Below, piece after piece: positions 17,238 to 26,482 of a stretch of 64,000 bases of DNA. Origin of the DNA: Tepidimonas fonticaldi (GTDB lineage Bacteria > Pseudomonadota > Gammaproteobacteria > Burkholderiales > Burkholderiaceae_C); assembly GCF_007556755.1 (NCBI RefSeq), contig NZ_VJOO01000004.1, positions 107,096 to 171,095 on the forward strand, in the 5' to 3' direction. The first letter of the stretch is position 1. Each line of letters opens with the position of its first letter. Under the pieces are notes generated by a model. It searched no databases, was not told the origin of the DNA, and worked only from the letters and a program-made list of their open reading frames with translations. The translations under genes and the position numbers were made by a program.

Positions 17238-18035
17238 ATGACCACCCCCGACGCCGAACCGATCCTGCTGCACGCGCGCGACGCGCGCGGCGTGCACAGG
17301 CTGACGCTCAACACCCCCAAGGCCTTCAATGCGCTCAGCGAAGCGATGCTGGAGGCGCTGTCGGCCAAGCTCGACGAGATCGCCGCCGACGAGGGCGCGC
17401 GCGTGCTCGTCATCGCCGCGGCCGGCAAGGCGTTCTGCGCCGGCCACAACCTGAAGGAGATGCGCGCCAACCCGCGGCTGGAGTACTACCAGCAGCTGTT
17501 TGCGCGCTGCTCGGGCATGATGCTGCAGATCCAGCGCCTGCCGGTGCCGGTGATCGCGCGCGTGCAGGGGCTGGCCACCGCGGCCGGTTGCCAGCTGGTG
17601 GCGCAGTGCGACCTGGCGGTGGCGGTGCAGGAGGCGCGCTTCGGTGTCAACGGCATCGACGTGGGGCTCTTTTGCGCCACGCCCAGCGTGCCGCTGGTGC
17701 GCAACGTGCCGGCCAAGGTGGCGATGGAGATGCTGCTGACCGGCGAGTTCATCGGCGCCGAGGAGGCGCGCCAGCGCGGGCTGGTCAACCGCGTGGTGCC
17801 GCTGGACGCGCTGGACGCGGAGGTGGAGCGGCTGGTCGTGTCCATCCTGGCCAAGCCGCGCGAGGCCATCGCGATGGGCAAGGCGGTGTTCTACCAGCAC
17901 CGCGAGACCGGCATCGAGGCCGCCTACCAGCTCGCCGGCCAGACCATGGCCTGCAACATGATGCACGAGGTGGCGCAGGAGGGCGTGCAGGCCTTCATCG
18001 AGAAGCGCGCGCCGGCCTGGCGCGCGGAGGGCTGA
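17238..18035 (+). CDS. Enoyl-CoA hydratase/isomerase family protein, ECHDC3-like
   Basis: A 265-residue crotonase-fold protein. The CoA and oxyanion-hole motifs are present (AFCAGHNLKEM near residue 65; VQGLATAAGCQLVAQCDLAV near 105-125). Both glutamates that catalyse hydration in true enoyl-CoA hydratases appear replaced: the first falls on Gln in AAGCQL, the second on Gly in FGVNGIDVGLF. The pattern TAAGCQLVA and NVGLFC-like text match the ECHDC3 subgroup, whose reaction is uncertain. ATG 17238 is preceded by GAGGAG. It ends 4 bases before MscS. Confidence 0.9.
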   Translation: MTTPDAEPILLHARDARGVHRLTLNTPKAFNALSEAMLEALSAKLDEIAADEGARVLVIAAAGKAFCAGHNLKEMRANPRLEYYQQLFARCSGMMLQIQRLPVPVIARVQGLATAAGCQLVAQCDLAVAVQEARFGVNGIDVGLFCATPSVPLVRNVPAKVAMEMLLTGEFIGAEEARQRGLVNRVVPLDALDAEVERLVVSILAKPREAIAMGKAVFYQHRETGIEAAYQLAGQTMACNMMHEVAQEGVQAFIEKRAPAWRAEG

Positions 18036-18039
18036 ACGG

Positions 18040-19377
18040 ATGGCCCGTCCCGCCGCGTCGGCCCCGATCGACGACCTCGGCTCCTGGCTGCAGACCTTCG
18101 CGCAGCCCGGCGCGCTGCTGGAGCTGGTGGCGCTGGCGCTGTGCGTCGGCGTGGCGTGGCTCGCGGTGCGGGCGCTGCAGCGCGCCTTCAACCCGGATGC
18201 CGAGCGCTCGATCTGGTTCGGCCGCCGCGGCGTCGACGGCGTGCTGTTCCCGCTGCTGCTGCTGGTGCTGGCCTACGGCGCGCGCGCGCTGACGCTGCTG
18301 TGGGCGCCGCGCGCGGTGTGGCACGTCGTCATCCCGGCGCTGATCGCGCTGGTGGTCATCCGCATCGGCGTCAAGGTGCTGGAGGTGGCGTTCAAGGGCG
18401 CGGCGTGGCTGCGGCCGGTGGAGCGCACCATCTCGTGGCTGGCGTGGCTGGCGGCGGTGGCGTGGATCACCGGGCTGCTGCCGGTGGTGCTGGCGGAGCT
18501 GGACCAGATCTCGTGGAAGCTGGGCGGCACGACGCTTTCGGTGCGCACGCTGATCGAGGGGCTGCTGTTGGCCGGCGCGGTGCTGATTGTCGCGCTGTGG
18601 GTGTCGTCGGCCATCGAGGCGCGCCTGCTGCGTGACGCCACCGGCGAGTCGCTGTCGCTGCGCAAGGCCGCCAGCAACGCCGCGCGCGCGCTGCTGCTGT
18701 TCGTCGGGCTGATGCTGGCGCTGTCGGCGGTCGGCATCGACCTGACGGCGCTGTCGGTGCTGGGCGGCGCCATCGGCGTCGGCATTGGCTTCGGTCTGCA
18801 GAAGCTCGCGGCCAACTACGTCAGCGGCTTCGTGATCCTGACCGAGCGCAGCATGCGCATCGGCGACATGGTGCGGCTGGACACTTTCGAGGGCGTGGTG
18901 GCCGACATCAAGGCGCGCTACACGGTGATCCGCGCCGTCAGCGGGCGCGAATCGATCGTGCCAAACGAGATCCTGATCACGCAGCGGGTGGAGAACCTCT
19001 CGCTGTCGGACCCCAAGGTGTGGCAGTCCACCGTGGTCGGCGTGGCCTACGACAGCGACGTGGCGCTGGTGCGTCGGCTGCTGGAGCAGGCGGCGCTGGA
19101 GCAGCCGCGCGTGCTGCGCGACCCGGGGCCGCTGGCGGCGCTGTCGGCCTTCGGCGCCGACGGGCTGGAGTTTACGCTCGGCTACTGGATCGCCGACCCG
19201 GAAAACGGCCAGCTCGGCCTGCGCTCGGCGATCAACCTGCGCATCCTGGAGCTGTTCCGCGAGCACGGCGTGGAGATCCCGTACCCGCAGCGCGTGCTGC
19301 ACGTGCGGGCCTCGTCGGATGGTGCCGTCGCGGCGGCCCCGGCCGTGTTGCCGCCCGCTGGCGAGGGCGCCGCGTGA
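18040..19377 (+). CDS. MscS family mechanosensitive ion channel
   Basis: A 445-residue membrane protein. Several N-terminal TM segments (about 25-200) precede the MscS core. The pore helix VLGGAIGVGIGFGLQKLAAN near residues 243-262 has the Gly/Ala packing of TM3, followed by the beta domain signature RIGDMVRLDTFEGVVADIKAR and TVIRAVSGRESIVPNEILI. It would open under membrane tension to release osmolytes. The start lies only 4 bases after the crotonase stop, so it is probably co-translated with it, although no functional link is obvious. Confidence 0.94.
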   Translation: MARPAASAPIDDLGSWLQTFAQPGALLELVALALCVGVAWLAVRALQRAFNPDAERSIWFGRRGVDGVLFPLLLLVLAYGARALTLLWAPRAVWHVVIPALIALVVIRIGVKVLEVAFKGAAWLRPVERTISWLAWLAAVAWITGLLPVVLAELDQISWKLGGTTLSVRTLIEGLLLAGAVLIVALWVSSAIEARLLRDATGESLSLRKAASNAARALLLFVGLMLALSAVGIDLTALSVLGGAIGVGIGFGLQKLAANYVSGFVILTERSMRIGDMVRLDTFEGVVADIKARYTVIRAVSGRESIVPNEILITQRVENLSLSDPKVWQSTVVGVAYDSDVALVRRLLEQAALEQPRVLRDPGPLAALSAFGADGLEFTLGYWIADPENGQLGLRSAINLRILELFREHGVEIPYPQRVLHVRASSDGAVAAAPAVLPPAGEGAA

Positions 19378-19426
19378 ACCAGCAATGCCGGATGTCGCGC
19401 GGGCGGCGCGTCGGCGCCACGGGGGG

Positions 19427-19455
19427 TTGTGACGCCCCAGACGACCGCCTATAAT
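19427..19455 (+). promoter_or_regulatory. Sigma70-type promoter of etfBA
   Basis: TTGTGA at 19427-19432 and a perfect TATAAT at 19450-19455 are separated by 17 bases, the optimal spacing. The predicted transcription start, near 19462, falls inside the inverted repeat that follows, so a bound repressor would block initiation directly. About 110 bases of leader would precede etfB. Confidence 0.75.
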
Positions 19456-19460
19456 CCAAA

Positions 19461-19482
19461 AAAACGAACGGTCGTTCGTTTT
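19461..19482. promoter_or_regulatory. TetR-type operator over the etfBA start site
   Basis: A perfect 10-base inverted repeat, AAAACGAACG and CGTTCGTTTT, is separated by GT. AACGAACG-type arms are typical of TetR-family operators, several of which control acyl-CoA and fatty-acid genes in betaproteobacteria. Its position immediately downstream of the -10 box indicates repression. No TetR gene lies in this window, so the regulator is unidentified. Confidence 0.7.
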
Positions 19483-19512
19483 GACGGAATTTCCTCCTTA
19501 CAATGCGCTCAG

Positions 19513-19542
19513 TTGACGTTGACGTAAACGTAAAGTTGACGT
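19513..19542. promoter_or_regulatory. TGACGT-repeat operator, LiuR/MerR-like
   Basis: Three copies of TTGACGT start at 19513, 19519 and 19536. The central part forms an imperfect 7-2-7 inverted repeat (TTGACGT, AA, ACGTAAA; 19519-19534) resembling the TTTACGT/ACGTAAA sites used by MerR-family regulators of branched-chain and fatty-acid catabolism (LiuR type). It lies in the etfB leader between the TetR-like site and the start codon. The assignment to a regulator family is inference. Confidence 0.5.
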
Positions 19543-19570
19543 CACTGCCCCACCACCCACAGGAGCAAGC

Positions 19571-20320
19571 ATGAAGATCCTCGTCCCCGTCAAGCGCGTG
19601 GTCGATTACAACGTCAAGGTCCGGGTCAAGGCGGACGGCACCGGCGTCGACATCGCCAATGTCAAGATGAGCATGAACCCCTTCGACGAAATCGCCGTCG
19701 AGGAGGCCGTGCGCCTGAAGGAAAAAGGCGTCGCCACCGAGGTCGTGGCCGTTTCGTGCGGTGTGGCGCAGTGCCAGGAGACGCTGCGCACCGCCATGGC
19801 CATCGGTGCCGACCGCGCCATCCTGGTCGAGACGGACGAGGAGCTGCAACCCCTGGCCGTGGCCAAGATCCTCAAGGCCCTGGTGGACAAGGAGGCCCCG
19901 GGCCTGGTGATCCTGGGCAAGCAGGCCATCGACGACGACGCCAACCAGACCGGCCAGATGCTGGCCGCGCTGGCCGATCTGCCGCAGGCGACCTTTGCCT
20001 CCAAGGTCGAGGTGCAGGGCGATGCGGTCGAGGTCACGCGCGAGGTGGATGGCGGTCTGGAGACCCTCAGGCTGTCGCTGCCCGCCATCGTGACCACCGA
20101 CCTGCGCCTCAACGAGCCGCGCTACGTCACGCTGCCCAACATCATGAAGGCGAAGAAGAAGCCGCTCGAGACGCTCAAGCCCGCCGATCTGGGGGTGGAC
20201 GTGGCGCCGCGCCTGAAGACGCTGAAGGTTGCCGAGCCGCCCAAGCGCAGCGCCGGCATCAAGGTGCCCGACGTCGCCACGCTGGTCGACAAGCTCAAGA
20301 ACGAAGCCAAGGTCATCTGA
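19571..20320 (+). CDS. etfB: Electron transfer flavoprotein subunit beta
   Basis: A 249-residue EtfB, complete from [20 protein letters not shown]. The ETF-beta signature appears as [21 protein letters not shown] and [21 protein letters not shown] (AMP-binding region, read in parts). It pairs with EtfA to carry electrons from acyl-CoA dehydrogenases to ETF-ubiquinone oxidoreductase. Followed by etfA after 17 bases. Two stacked operator-like sites and a good sigma70 promoter lie in the 193-base upstream gap. Confidence 0.97.
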   Translation: MKILVPVKRVVDYNVKVRVKADGTGVDIANVKMSMNPFDEIAVEEAVRLKEKGVATEVVAVSCGVAQCQETLRTAMAIGADRAILVETDEELQPLAVAKILKALVDKEAPGLVILGKQAIDDDANQTGQMLAALADLPQATFASKVEVQGDAVEVTREVDGGLETLRLSLPAIVTTDLRLNEPRYVTLPNIMKAKKKPLETLKPADLGVDVAPRLKTLKVAEPPKRSAGIKVPDVATLVDKLKNEAKVI

Positions 20321-20337
20321 GGAAAGGACACGCCGCC

Positions 20338-21279
20338 ATGACCATTCTCGTCATCGCCGAACACGACAACGCCTCCCTCAAGGGGGCCACGCTCAACACG
20401 GTGGGCGCCGCGCTCAAGCTGCAGGCGGCTGGCGCCGGGGACATCCATGTGCTGGTGGCCGGCCATCAGGCCGCTGCCGCCGCCCAGGCCGCTGCCCAGA
20501 TCGCGGGCGTGGCCAAGGTGCTGCACGCCGACGGGCCCGCGCTGGCCCACGGCCTGGCCGAAAACGTCGCCGCGCAGGTGCTGGCGCTGGCCGGCGGCTA
20601 CAGCCACATCCTCTTCCCGGCCACGGCGGGCGGGCGCAATGTGGCGCCGCGCGTGGCGGCCAAGCTGGACGTCGCCCAGCTCAGCGACATCACCGCGGTG
20701 ATCGATGCGCACACCTTCGAGCGGCCGATCTATGCCGGCAACGCCATCGCCACCGTGCAGAGCAGCGACGCGCAGCATGTGATCACGGTGCGCACCACCG
20801 CGTTCGACGCGGCGGGCGCGGGTGGGACGGCGGCGGTCGAGTCGGTGGCCGCGGTGGCCGACGCCGGCAAGAGCACCTTCGTCAAGAGCGAGCTGGCCAA
20901 GAGTGACCGCCCCGAACTGACCGCCGCCAAGGTCATCGTCTCGGGCGGCCGGGCGCTGGGCAGCGCCGAGAAGTTCAACGAGGTCATCACCCCGCTGGCC
21001 GACAAGCTCGGGGCGGCCATTGGCGCCAGCCGTGCAGCGGTGGACGCGGGCTACGCACCCAACGACTGGCAGGTCGGCCAGACCGGCAAGATCGTCGCGC
21101 CCCAGCTCTACGTTGCCGTGGGCATCAGCGGCGCCATCCAGCATCTCGCGGGCATGAAGGACTCCAAGGTCATCGTCGCGATCAACAAGGATCCGGAGGC
21201 GCCCATCTTCAGCGTGGCCGACTACGGCCTCGAGGCGGATCTGTTCCAGGCCGTCCCCGAGCTGGTGCAGGCCCTCTGA
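20338..21279 (+). CDS. etfA: Electron transfer flavoprotein subunit alpha
   Basis: A 313-residue EtfA with start [20 protein letters not shown]. The FAD-binding C-terminal domain is intact: [13 protein letters not shown] near residue 200, [20 protein letters not shown] near 246-265, and [20 protein letters not shown] near 278-297. ATG 20338 follows GAGGAAAGGACACGCCGCC. A strong hairpin and T-run lies just after the stop, so much of the etfBA transcript should end before the dehydrogenase gene. Confidence 0.97.
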   Translation: MTILVIAEHDNASLKGATLNTVGAALKLQAAGAGDIHVLVAGHQAAAAAQAAAQIAGVAKVLHADGPALAHGLAENVAAQVLALAGGYSHILFPATAGGRNVAPRVAAKLDVAQLSDITAVIDAHTFERPIYAGNAIATVQSSDAQHVITVRTTAFDAAGAGGTAAVESVAAVADAGKSTFVKSELAKSDRPELTAAKVIVSGGRALGSAEKFNEVITPLADKLGAAIGASRAAVDAGYAPNDWQVGQTGKIVAPQLYVAVGISGAIQHLAGMKDSKVIVAINKDPEAPIFSVADYGLEADLFQAVPELVQAL

Positions 21280-21296
21280 TTCGGTCATCGACAAGC

Positions 21297-21322
21297 GGGC
21301 ATCCGAGGGATGCCCTTTTTTT
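21297..21322 (+). terminator. Intrinsic terminator after etfA
   Basis: A perfect 8-base stem (GGGCATCC and GGATGCCC) with a GAG loop is followed by seven T. It lies in the 60-base gap between etfA and the acyl-CoA dehydrogenase and ends 18 bases before the latter's ATG. It partitions the transcript; read-through would set expression of the downstream genes unless they have their own start. Confidence 0.85.
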
Positions 21323-21339
21323 GCCCTAGGAGACCCCCC

Positions 21340-23130
21340 ATGACCTTCAAGGCCCCCGTCAAGGACATGCTCTTTGCGATGGAGCACCTGGCGCAGTTGG
21401 ACCAGATCGCGCAGATGCCCGGTTTCGAGGAAGCCAACCTGGAGACCGCCCAGGCCGTATTGGAAGAATGCGCGCGCCTGAACGAGGAAGTCATCGCCCC
21501 CCTGAACTGGGAAGGCGACAAGAACCCGTCCTGGTTCGAGGATGGTCAGGTGCGCACCACCCCCGGTTTTGCCGAAGCCTTTCGCCAATACGCCGAAGGC
21601 GGCTGGCAGGGGCTGCAGCACCCCGCCGAGTTCGGCGGCCAGGGCCTGCCCAAGACGATCGGGGCCGCCTGTGGCGAGATCCTCAACGCCGCCAACCTCA
21701 GCTTTGCCCTGTGCCCGCTGCTGACCGACGGCGCCATCGAGGCGCTGCTGACGGCCGGCAGCGACGCGCAAAAGGCCACCTACATCCCGCCGATGATCGA
21801 GGGGCGCTGGACCGGCACCATGAACCTGACCGAGCCGCAGGCCGGCAGCGACCTGTCGCTGGTGCGCACGCGCGCCGAGCCGCAGCCGGACGGCACCTAC
21901 AAGATCTTCGGCACCAAGATCTTCATCACCTACGGCGAGCACGACATGGCCGAGAACATCGTGCACCTGGTGCTGGCCCGCGTGCAAGGGGCGCCCGAAG
22001 GCGTCAAGGGCATCAGCCTGTTCATCGTGCCGAAGTTCCTCGTCAACCCGGACGGCTCGCTGGGCGCGCGCAACGACGTGCACTGCGTCAGCATCGAGCA
22101 CAAGCTGGGCATCAAGGCCAGCCCCACCTGCGTGCTGCAGTACGGCGACCACGGCGGCGCCATCGGCTACCTGGTCGGTGAAGAAAACCGCGGCCTCGAG
22201 TACATGTTCATCATGATGAACGCCGCCCGCTACGCCGTGGGGGTGCAGGGGATTGCCGTGTCCGAGCGCGCCTATCAGAAGGCGGTGCAGTACGCGCGTG
22301 ACCGCATCCAGAGCCGACCGGTCGATGGCAGCGTGGCGGGTGCGGCGCCGATCATCCACCACCCGGACGTGCGCCGCATGCTGATGACGATGCGCGCGCT
22401 GACCGAAGGCTGCCGCGCCATGGCCGCGGTGGCCGCCGCCGCCTACGACGCCGCCCACCACCACCCGGACGAGGCCACGCGGCGCCAGAACCAGGCCTTC
22501 TACGAATTCATGGTGCCGTTGGTCAAGGGCTACAGCACCGAGATCAGCCACGAGGTCACGAGCCTGGGCGTGCAGGTGCACGGCGGCATGGGCTTTGTGG
22601 AGGAAACCGGCGCGGCTCAGTACTACCGCGATGCCAAGATCTTGACCATCTACGAAGGCACGACGGCCATCCAGGCCAACGACCTGGTCGGGCGCAAGAC
22701 CGCGCGCGATGGCGGGGCGACGGCACTGGCCATTGCCGCCCAGGTCCAGGCCACGGAGGCCGCGCTGGCCGCCAGCGGCACCGAGGCGGCGCGCGCCGTG
22801 CAGGCGCGCCTGCAGGCTGCGCGGCTGGCTTATGAGGAGGTGGTGCGCTTCATCGCCGCGCAGGCCAAGGCCGACCCCGTGGCCACCTACGCCGGCAGCG
22901 TGCCGTACCTGATGCTGGCCGGCAACCTGATGGCGGGCTGGCAGATGGCGCGCGCGCTGCTCGCCGCCGAGCGGGAGCTGGCCGCCGGTCGTGACGAAGC
23001 GTTCATGCGTGCCAAGATCGCCACCGTGCGCTTCTACGCCGACCACATCCTGACCCGCTGCGGCGGCTGGCGCGACGGCATCGTGGCCGGCCACACCCCC
23101 ATCGCCGACATGGCGCTCGACGCATTCTGA
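21340..23130 (+). CDS. Acyl-CoA dehydrogenase with C-terminal extension (DmdC/AcdA-type)
   Basis: A 596-residue FAD enzyme of the long acyl-CoA dehydrogenase subgroup. FAD and substrate motifs include GTMNLTEPQAGSDLSLVRTR near residue 163, KIFITYGEHD, and VQVHGGMGFVEETGAAQYYR near 410-428. The catalytic Glu lies in ILTIYEGTTAIQANDLVGRK, which also marks the class. The last ~120 residues form the extra helical domain shared with 3-methylmercaptopropionyl-CoA dehydrogenase; whether it uses that substrate or ordinary acyl-CoAs is unknown. ATG 21340 is chosen because it follows TAGGAGA; an upstream ATG at 21310 lies inside the terminator. Electrons would go to EtfAB. Confidence 0.95.
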   Translation: MTFKAPVKDMLFAMEHLAQLDQIAQMPGFEEANLETAQAVLEECARLNEEVIAPLNWEGDKNPSWFEDGQVRTTPGFAEAFRQYAEGGWQGLQHPAEFGGQGLPKTIGAACGEILNAANLSFALCPLLTDGAIEALLTAGSDAQKATYIPPMIEGRWTGTMNLTEPQAGSDLSLVRTRAEPQPDGTYKIFGTKIFITYGEHDMAENIVHLVLARVQGAPEGVKGISLFIVPKFLVNPDGSLGARNDVHCVSIEHKLGIKASPTCVLQYGDHGGAIGYLVGEENRGLEYMFIMMNAARYAVGVQGIAVSERAYQKAVQYARDRIQSRPVDGSVAGAAPIIHHPDVRRMLMTMRALTEGCRAMAAVAAAAYDAAHHHPDEATRRQNQAFYEFMVPLVKGYSTEISHEVTSLGVQVHGGMGFVEETGAAQYYRDAKILTIYEGTTAIQANDLVGRKTARDGGATALAIAAQVQATEAALAASGTEAARAVQARLQAARLAYEEVVRFIAAQAKADPVATYAGSVPYLMLAGNLMAGWQMARALLAAERELAAGRDEAFMRAKIATVRFYADHILTRCGGWRDGIVAGHTPIADMALDAF

Positions 23131-23142
23131 GGAGACGGACCC

Positions 23143-24105
23143 ATGTCACGACTGCCCGCCGTGTTGCAGCGCGTGCCGTTCCCCGTGATCGGCTCGCCGC
23201 TGTTCATCATCAGCAACCCCAAGCTCGTCATCGAGCAGTGCAAGGCCGGCATCGTCGGGGCGATGCCCGCGCTCAATGCGCGGCCCGCTTCGCAGCTCGA
23301 CGAATGGCTGGCCGAGATCACCGAGACGCTGGCGGCTCACAACGCCGCGCATCCGGAGCAGCCGGCCGCGCCCTTTGCGATCAACCAGATCGTGCACAAG
23401 AGCAACGACCGGCTCGAGCACGACATGGCGCTGTGCGAGAAGTACAAGGTGCCCATCGTGATCACCAGCCTGGGCGCGCGCGAGGACGTCAACCAGGCCG
23501 TGCACGGCTGGGGCGGCGTGGTGCTGCACGACATCATCAACAACACCTTTGCGCACAAGGCCATCGACAAAGGGGCCGATGGCCTGATCGCCGTGGCGGC
23601 CGGCGCGGGCGGCCACGCCGGCACCAAGAGCCCGTTCGCCCTCATCCAGGAAATCCGCCAGTGGTTCGACGGACCGCTGGCGCTGTCGGGCTCGATGGCC
23701 ACGGGGTCGGCGGTGCTGGCGGCGCAGGCGATGGGGGCGGACTTCGCCTACATCGGCTCGCTGTTCATCGCCACCGACGAGGCACGCGCGAGCGACGCCT
23801 ACAAGCAGTGCATCGTCGAGTGCAACTCGGACGACATCGTCTACAGCAACCTGTTTACTGGCGTGCACGGCAATTACCTCAAGCCGTCCATCCGCGCTGC
23901 GGGTCTCGACCCGGACCACTTGCCCGAGAGCGACCCGAGCAAGATGAACTTTGGCGACGGCGCCAAGAAGGCGTGGAAGGACATCTGGGGCTGCGGACAG
24001 GGCATCGGCGTCGTGGATGCGGTGCGGCCGGCGGCCGAAGTGGTCGCGCGCCTCAAGCGCGAGTACGCGCAGGCCCGTGCACGCCTGTGCGCCGGCCTGG
24101 TGTGA
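23143..24105 (+). CDS. Nitronate monooxygenase / 2-nitropropane dioxygenase-like flavoprotein
   Basis: A 320-residue TIM-barrel FMN protein. Family motifs are FPVIGSPLFIISNPKLVIEQ at the N-terminus, VAAGAGGHAGTKSPFALI with the conserved catalytic His near residue 165, and GADFAYIGSLFIATDEA. It would oxidise propionate-3-nitronate or similar alkyl nitronates; related proteins act as enoyl-reductase-like enzymes, so the substrate is open. It starts 12 bases after the acyl-CoA dehydrogenase stop with GAGGAGA before the ATG, indicating co-transcription. Confidence 0.93.
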   Translation: MSRLPAVLQRVPFPVIGSPLFIISNPKLVIEQCKAGIVGAMPALNARPASQLDEWLAEITETLAAHNAAHPEQPAAPFAINQIVHKSNDRLEHDMALCEKYKVPIVITSLGAREDVNQAVHGWGGVVLHDIINNTFAHKAIDKGADGLIAVAAGAGGHAGTKSPFALIQEIRQWFDGPLALSGSMATGSAVLAAQAMGADFAYIGSLFIATDEARASDAYKQCIVECNSDDIVYSNLFTGVHGNYLKPSIRAAGLDPDHLPESDPSKMNFGDGAKKAWKDIWGCGQGIGVVDAVRPAAEVVARLKREYAQARARLCAGLV

Positions 24106-24137
24106 ACATACAAGCGCGCCGCCATCCGCTCTGCCCG

Positions 24138-25187
24138 TCAGACGGTCGTGGCTGGGGATGAGGCGCTGCCCTCATTCCCCCACGCCGAGCGAACCCTTGC
24201 CAGCACGGCCGGCACGGGGTCGTCCAGGGTGTCGATGGCGATCGCCTCGCGCTGGGGGATCGAGCGCAGCCAGGTGAGCTGGCGCTTGGCCAACTGCCGG
24301 GTGGCCGCGCAGCCGCGCTCCCACAGCGCGCGTTGCGCTTGCGCGTCCAGCGCCTCGTGGCCATGGGCCGCGGCGGCGTCCAGGGCCTCCCACGCCTGGC
24401 GGTAGCCGACGCAGCGCAATGAGGGCAGTTCGGGGCCCAGATCGCCCCGCGCGCGCAGGCGCCGGACTTCGTCCACCAGGCCCTCGGCCAGCATGGCGGC
24501 AAAGCGCGCGTCGATGCGCCGGTGCAGCCAGGCCCGCTCATCGGGCTCCAGCGACAGCAGCCGCCCGGGCACGCCATCGATGTGCAGCGGGTTCGGGGCC
24601 TTGTCATCCGCGGGCTGGGTCCAGCGGCGCTGCAGTGCCGACAGCGGCTGTCCCGTGGCGCGCCACACCTCCAGCGCCCGACCGATGCGCTGGGCGTCCG
24701 TCGGCGGCAGGCGCGCCGCGGTCACCGGGTCCACGCGGGCCAGCTCGGCGTGCAGCGCGGGCCAGCCGCGCAGGCGCGCGTCGGCTTCGATGGCGGCACG
24801 CAGCGCCGGATGCGCCGGCGGCAACTCGTCCAGCCCGTCGAACAGCGCCTTGAAGTACAGCATCGTGCCGCCGACCAGCAGCGGCCAGCGCCCGCGGGCC
24901 CGGATCTCGGCCACCAACCGGCGCGCATCGCGCACGAACTCGGCCGCGCTGTAGGCCTCGCGCGGGTCGCGGATGTCGATCAGGTGGTGCGGCGCTGCGG
25001 CCCGCTCGGCCGCGGTGGGCTTGGCGGTGCCGATGTCCATGCCGCGGTAGACCAGGGCCGAATCGACGCTGATGATCTCCACCGGCCAGCACGCGGCGAT
25101 GGCCAGGGCCAATGCGGTCTTGCCGCTGGCCGTGGGCCCGGCGATCGCCAACCAGCCGCACGCCGGGGGGCTGTGATCGGGCTGCAT
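24138..25187 (-). CDS. miaA: tRNA dimethylallyltransferase
   Basis: A 349-residue MiaA that adds the dimethylallyl group to A37 of tRNAs reading UNN codons. P-loop [17 protein letters not shown] at residues 14-30, then [39 protein letters not shown] and IGRALEV are all family hallmarks. It is the last gene of tsaE-amiC-mutL-MFS-miaA, starting 9 bases after the MFS stop. About 30 residues at the C-terminus are not conserved. Convergent with the nitronate monooxygenase gene. Confidence 0.96.
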   Translation of the reverse strand: MQPDHSPPACGWLAIAGPTASGKTALALAIAACWPVEIISVDSALVYRGMDIGTAKPTAAERAAAPHHLIDIRDPREAYSAAEFVRDARRLVAEIRARGRWPLLVGGTMLYFKALFDGLDELPPAHPALRAAIEADARLRGWPALHAELARVDPVTAARLPPTDAQRIGRALEVWRATGQPLSALQRRWTQPADDKAPNPLHIDGVPGRLLSLEPDERAWLHRRIDARFAAMLAEGLVDEVRRLRARGDLGPELPSLRCVGYRQAWEALDAAAAHGHEALDAQAQRALWERGCAATRQLAKRQLTWLRSIPQREAIAIDTLDDPVPAVLARVRSAWGNEGSASSPATTV

Positions 25188-25196
25188 GGGGCGCGA

Positions 25197-26453
25197 TTAT
25201 CGCGTCGGCCCCGGCGCCGGCATGGGGGCGGAGCGCACCTCGCCGTGGCGCTGCACCAGGGTCCACGCCACGGCGGCGATGACCACGGCCCAAAACCACA
25301 GGCCGTTGGTCAGCGGATAAACCCCCGTGTCTGCTCCGGTGGACATGCGCGTGCCCAGCCACGTGCCCATGCCGAATGCGGTCAGCATCATGACGAAGCC
25401 GGACAGCGCCGATGCCGCTCCCGCCGCCTGCGGAAAGGGCGATACCGCGCCGCTCTGCCCGCACGGCTGGTGCACCCCGTGCGCCAGGATGAACAGGTAA
25501 TACGGCCCCATGATGGCCCATGTGGTGTGCAGGCCCAGCAGCGCCAGCACGCCGCACAACGTGCCCCCAGTGAGGGTGAAGCCGGCCGCCACCGCCACCG
25601 TGCGGCGCACCCCCAGACGAGGGATCAGGCGCCGGCACACCACGGTTCCGGTGATGTACACCATCGACATCGACAGCATCAGCAGGCCGTAGTGCGTCTT
25701 GCTCAAGCCAAGCACGGTGATGAAGACGAAGGACGACGTCGCCAAAAACGTGAACAGCCCGCCATAGGAGGTCGCGGCCAGCAGCGCCCAGGCCCAGAAG
25801 GTCGGGTGGCGCGCGATGCGGCCCCAGATGCGCAGCATCTCGCGCGGTTGCAGGGCCTGCGGGTTGGGCGCGGGCAGCGTCTCGCGAAAGCGCAGCACCA
25901 CCAGGGCCAGGGCCACGGCCGAAAACACGGCCAATGCCGCCAGCGTGACGCGCCAGCCATAGTGCTCGGTCAGCCAGCCGCCCAGCGGGCCGCTGATGCA
26001 GGCGAACAGCCCCAGCCCGCTCAGGCCCTTGGACATCATGCGCGCACCGTCCGCCGGCGCATACAGATCGCGCACGATGGCGCGTGCGCCCATCACCGAC
26101 GCCCCCATCGCCGCGCCTTGCACGATGCGCCAGAGGATGAGCTGCTCGATGTTGGCCGCCAGCGCATTGCCGATCGAGGCCAGCACATACGCGCCGAGGC
26201 CCGCCAGCAGCACCGGGCGCCGCCCGAAGCGGTCCGACACTGGCCCCCACACCAGTTGCGCGGCACCAAAGGACAGCAACAGCGCGGTCAGCGTGGCCTG
26301 CACCTGCGACATGGGCGCGGCAAAGGCCGCCGTAATCGCTGGCAGGGCGGGCAGATACAGGTCCGTCGCCAATGGCTGGATGCCCAGCAGCAGGGACAGA
26401 AAGACGACGACCCACCCAGGGGTCATCTCGGCACGGGCGGGGGCGGTCTGCAT
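25197..26453 (-). CDS. Bcr/CflA family MFS drug exporter
   Basis: A 418-residue 12-TM major facilitator. The first TM ends in the Bcr/CflA signature QPLATDLYLPALPAI, and loop 2-3 carries GPVSDRFGRRPVLLAGL. Members of the subfamily export bicyclomycin, sulfonamides or dipeptides by proton antiport. It sits between mutL (29-base gap) and miaA (9-base gap), an insertion in the classical mutL-miaA neighbourhood. ATG 26453 is used; MTPGWVV nine residues later is an alternative. Confidence 0.95.
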   Translation of the reverse strand: MQTAPARAEMTPGWVVVFLSLLLGIQPLATDLYLPALPAITAAFAAPMSQVQATLTALLLSFGAAQLVWGPVSDRFGRRPVLLAGLGAYVLASIGNALAANIEQLILWRIVQGAAMGASVMGARAIVRDLYAPADGARMMSKGLSGLGLFACISGPLGGWLTEHYGWRVTLAALAVFSAVALALVVLRFRETLPAPNPQALQPREMLRIWGRIARHPTFWAWALLAATSYGGLFTFLATSSFVFITVLGLSKTHYGLLMLSMSMVYITGTVVCRRLIPRLGVRRTVAVAAGFTLTGGTLCGVLALLGLHTTWAIMGPYYLFILAHGVHQPCGQSGAVSPFPQAAGAASALSGFVMMLTAFGMGTWLGTRMSTGADTGVYPLTNGLWFWAVVIAAVAWTLVQRHGEVRSAPMPAPGPTR

Positions 26454-26482
26454 GGTTATGGATGGTAACAACAAGCCGCCCG

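Noticed and set aside
21310..21339. Upstream ATG for the acyl-CoA dehydrogenase.
   Set aside because: It lies inside the terminator hairpin and T-run; ATG 21340 has a good Shine-Dalgarno.
20122..23094. Minus-strand open frame of nearly 1000 codons opposite etfA and the acyl-CoA dehydrogenase.
   Set aside because: Composition shadow of high-GC genes; no domain signature, and it crosses the etfA terminator and gene boundaries.
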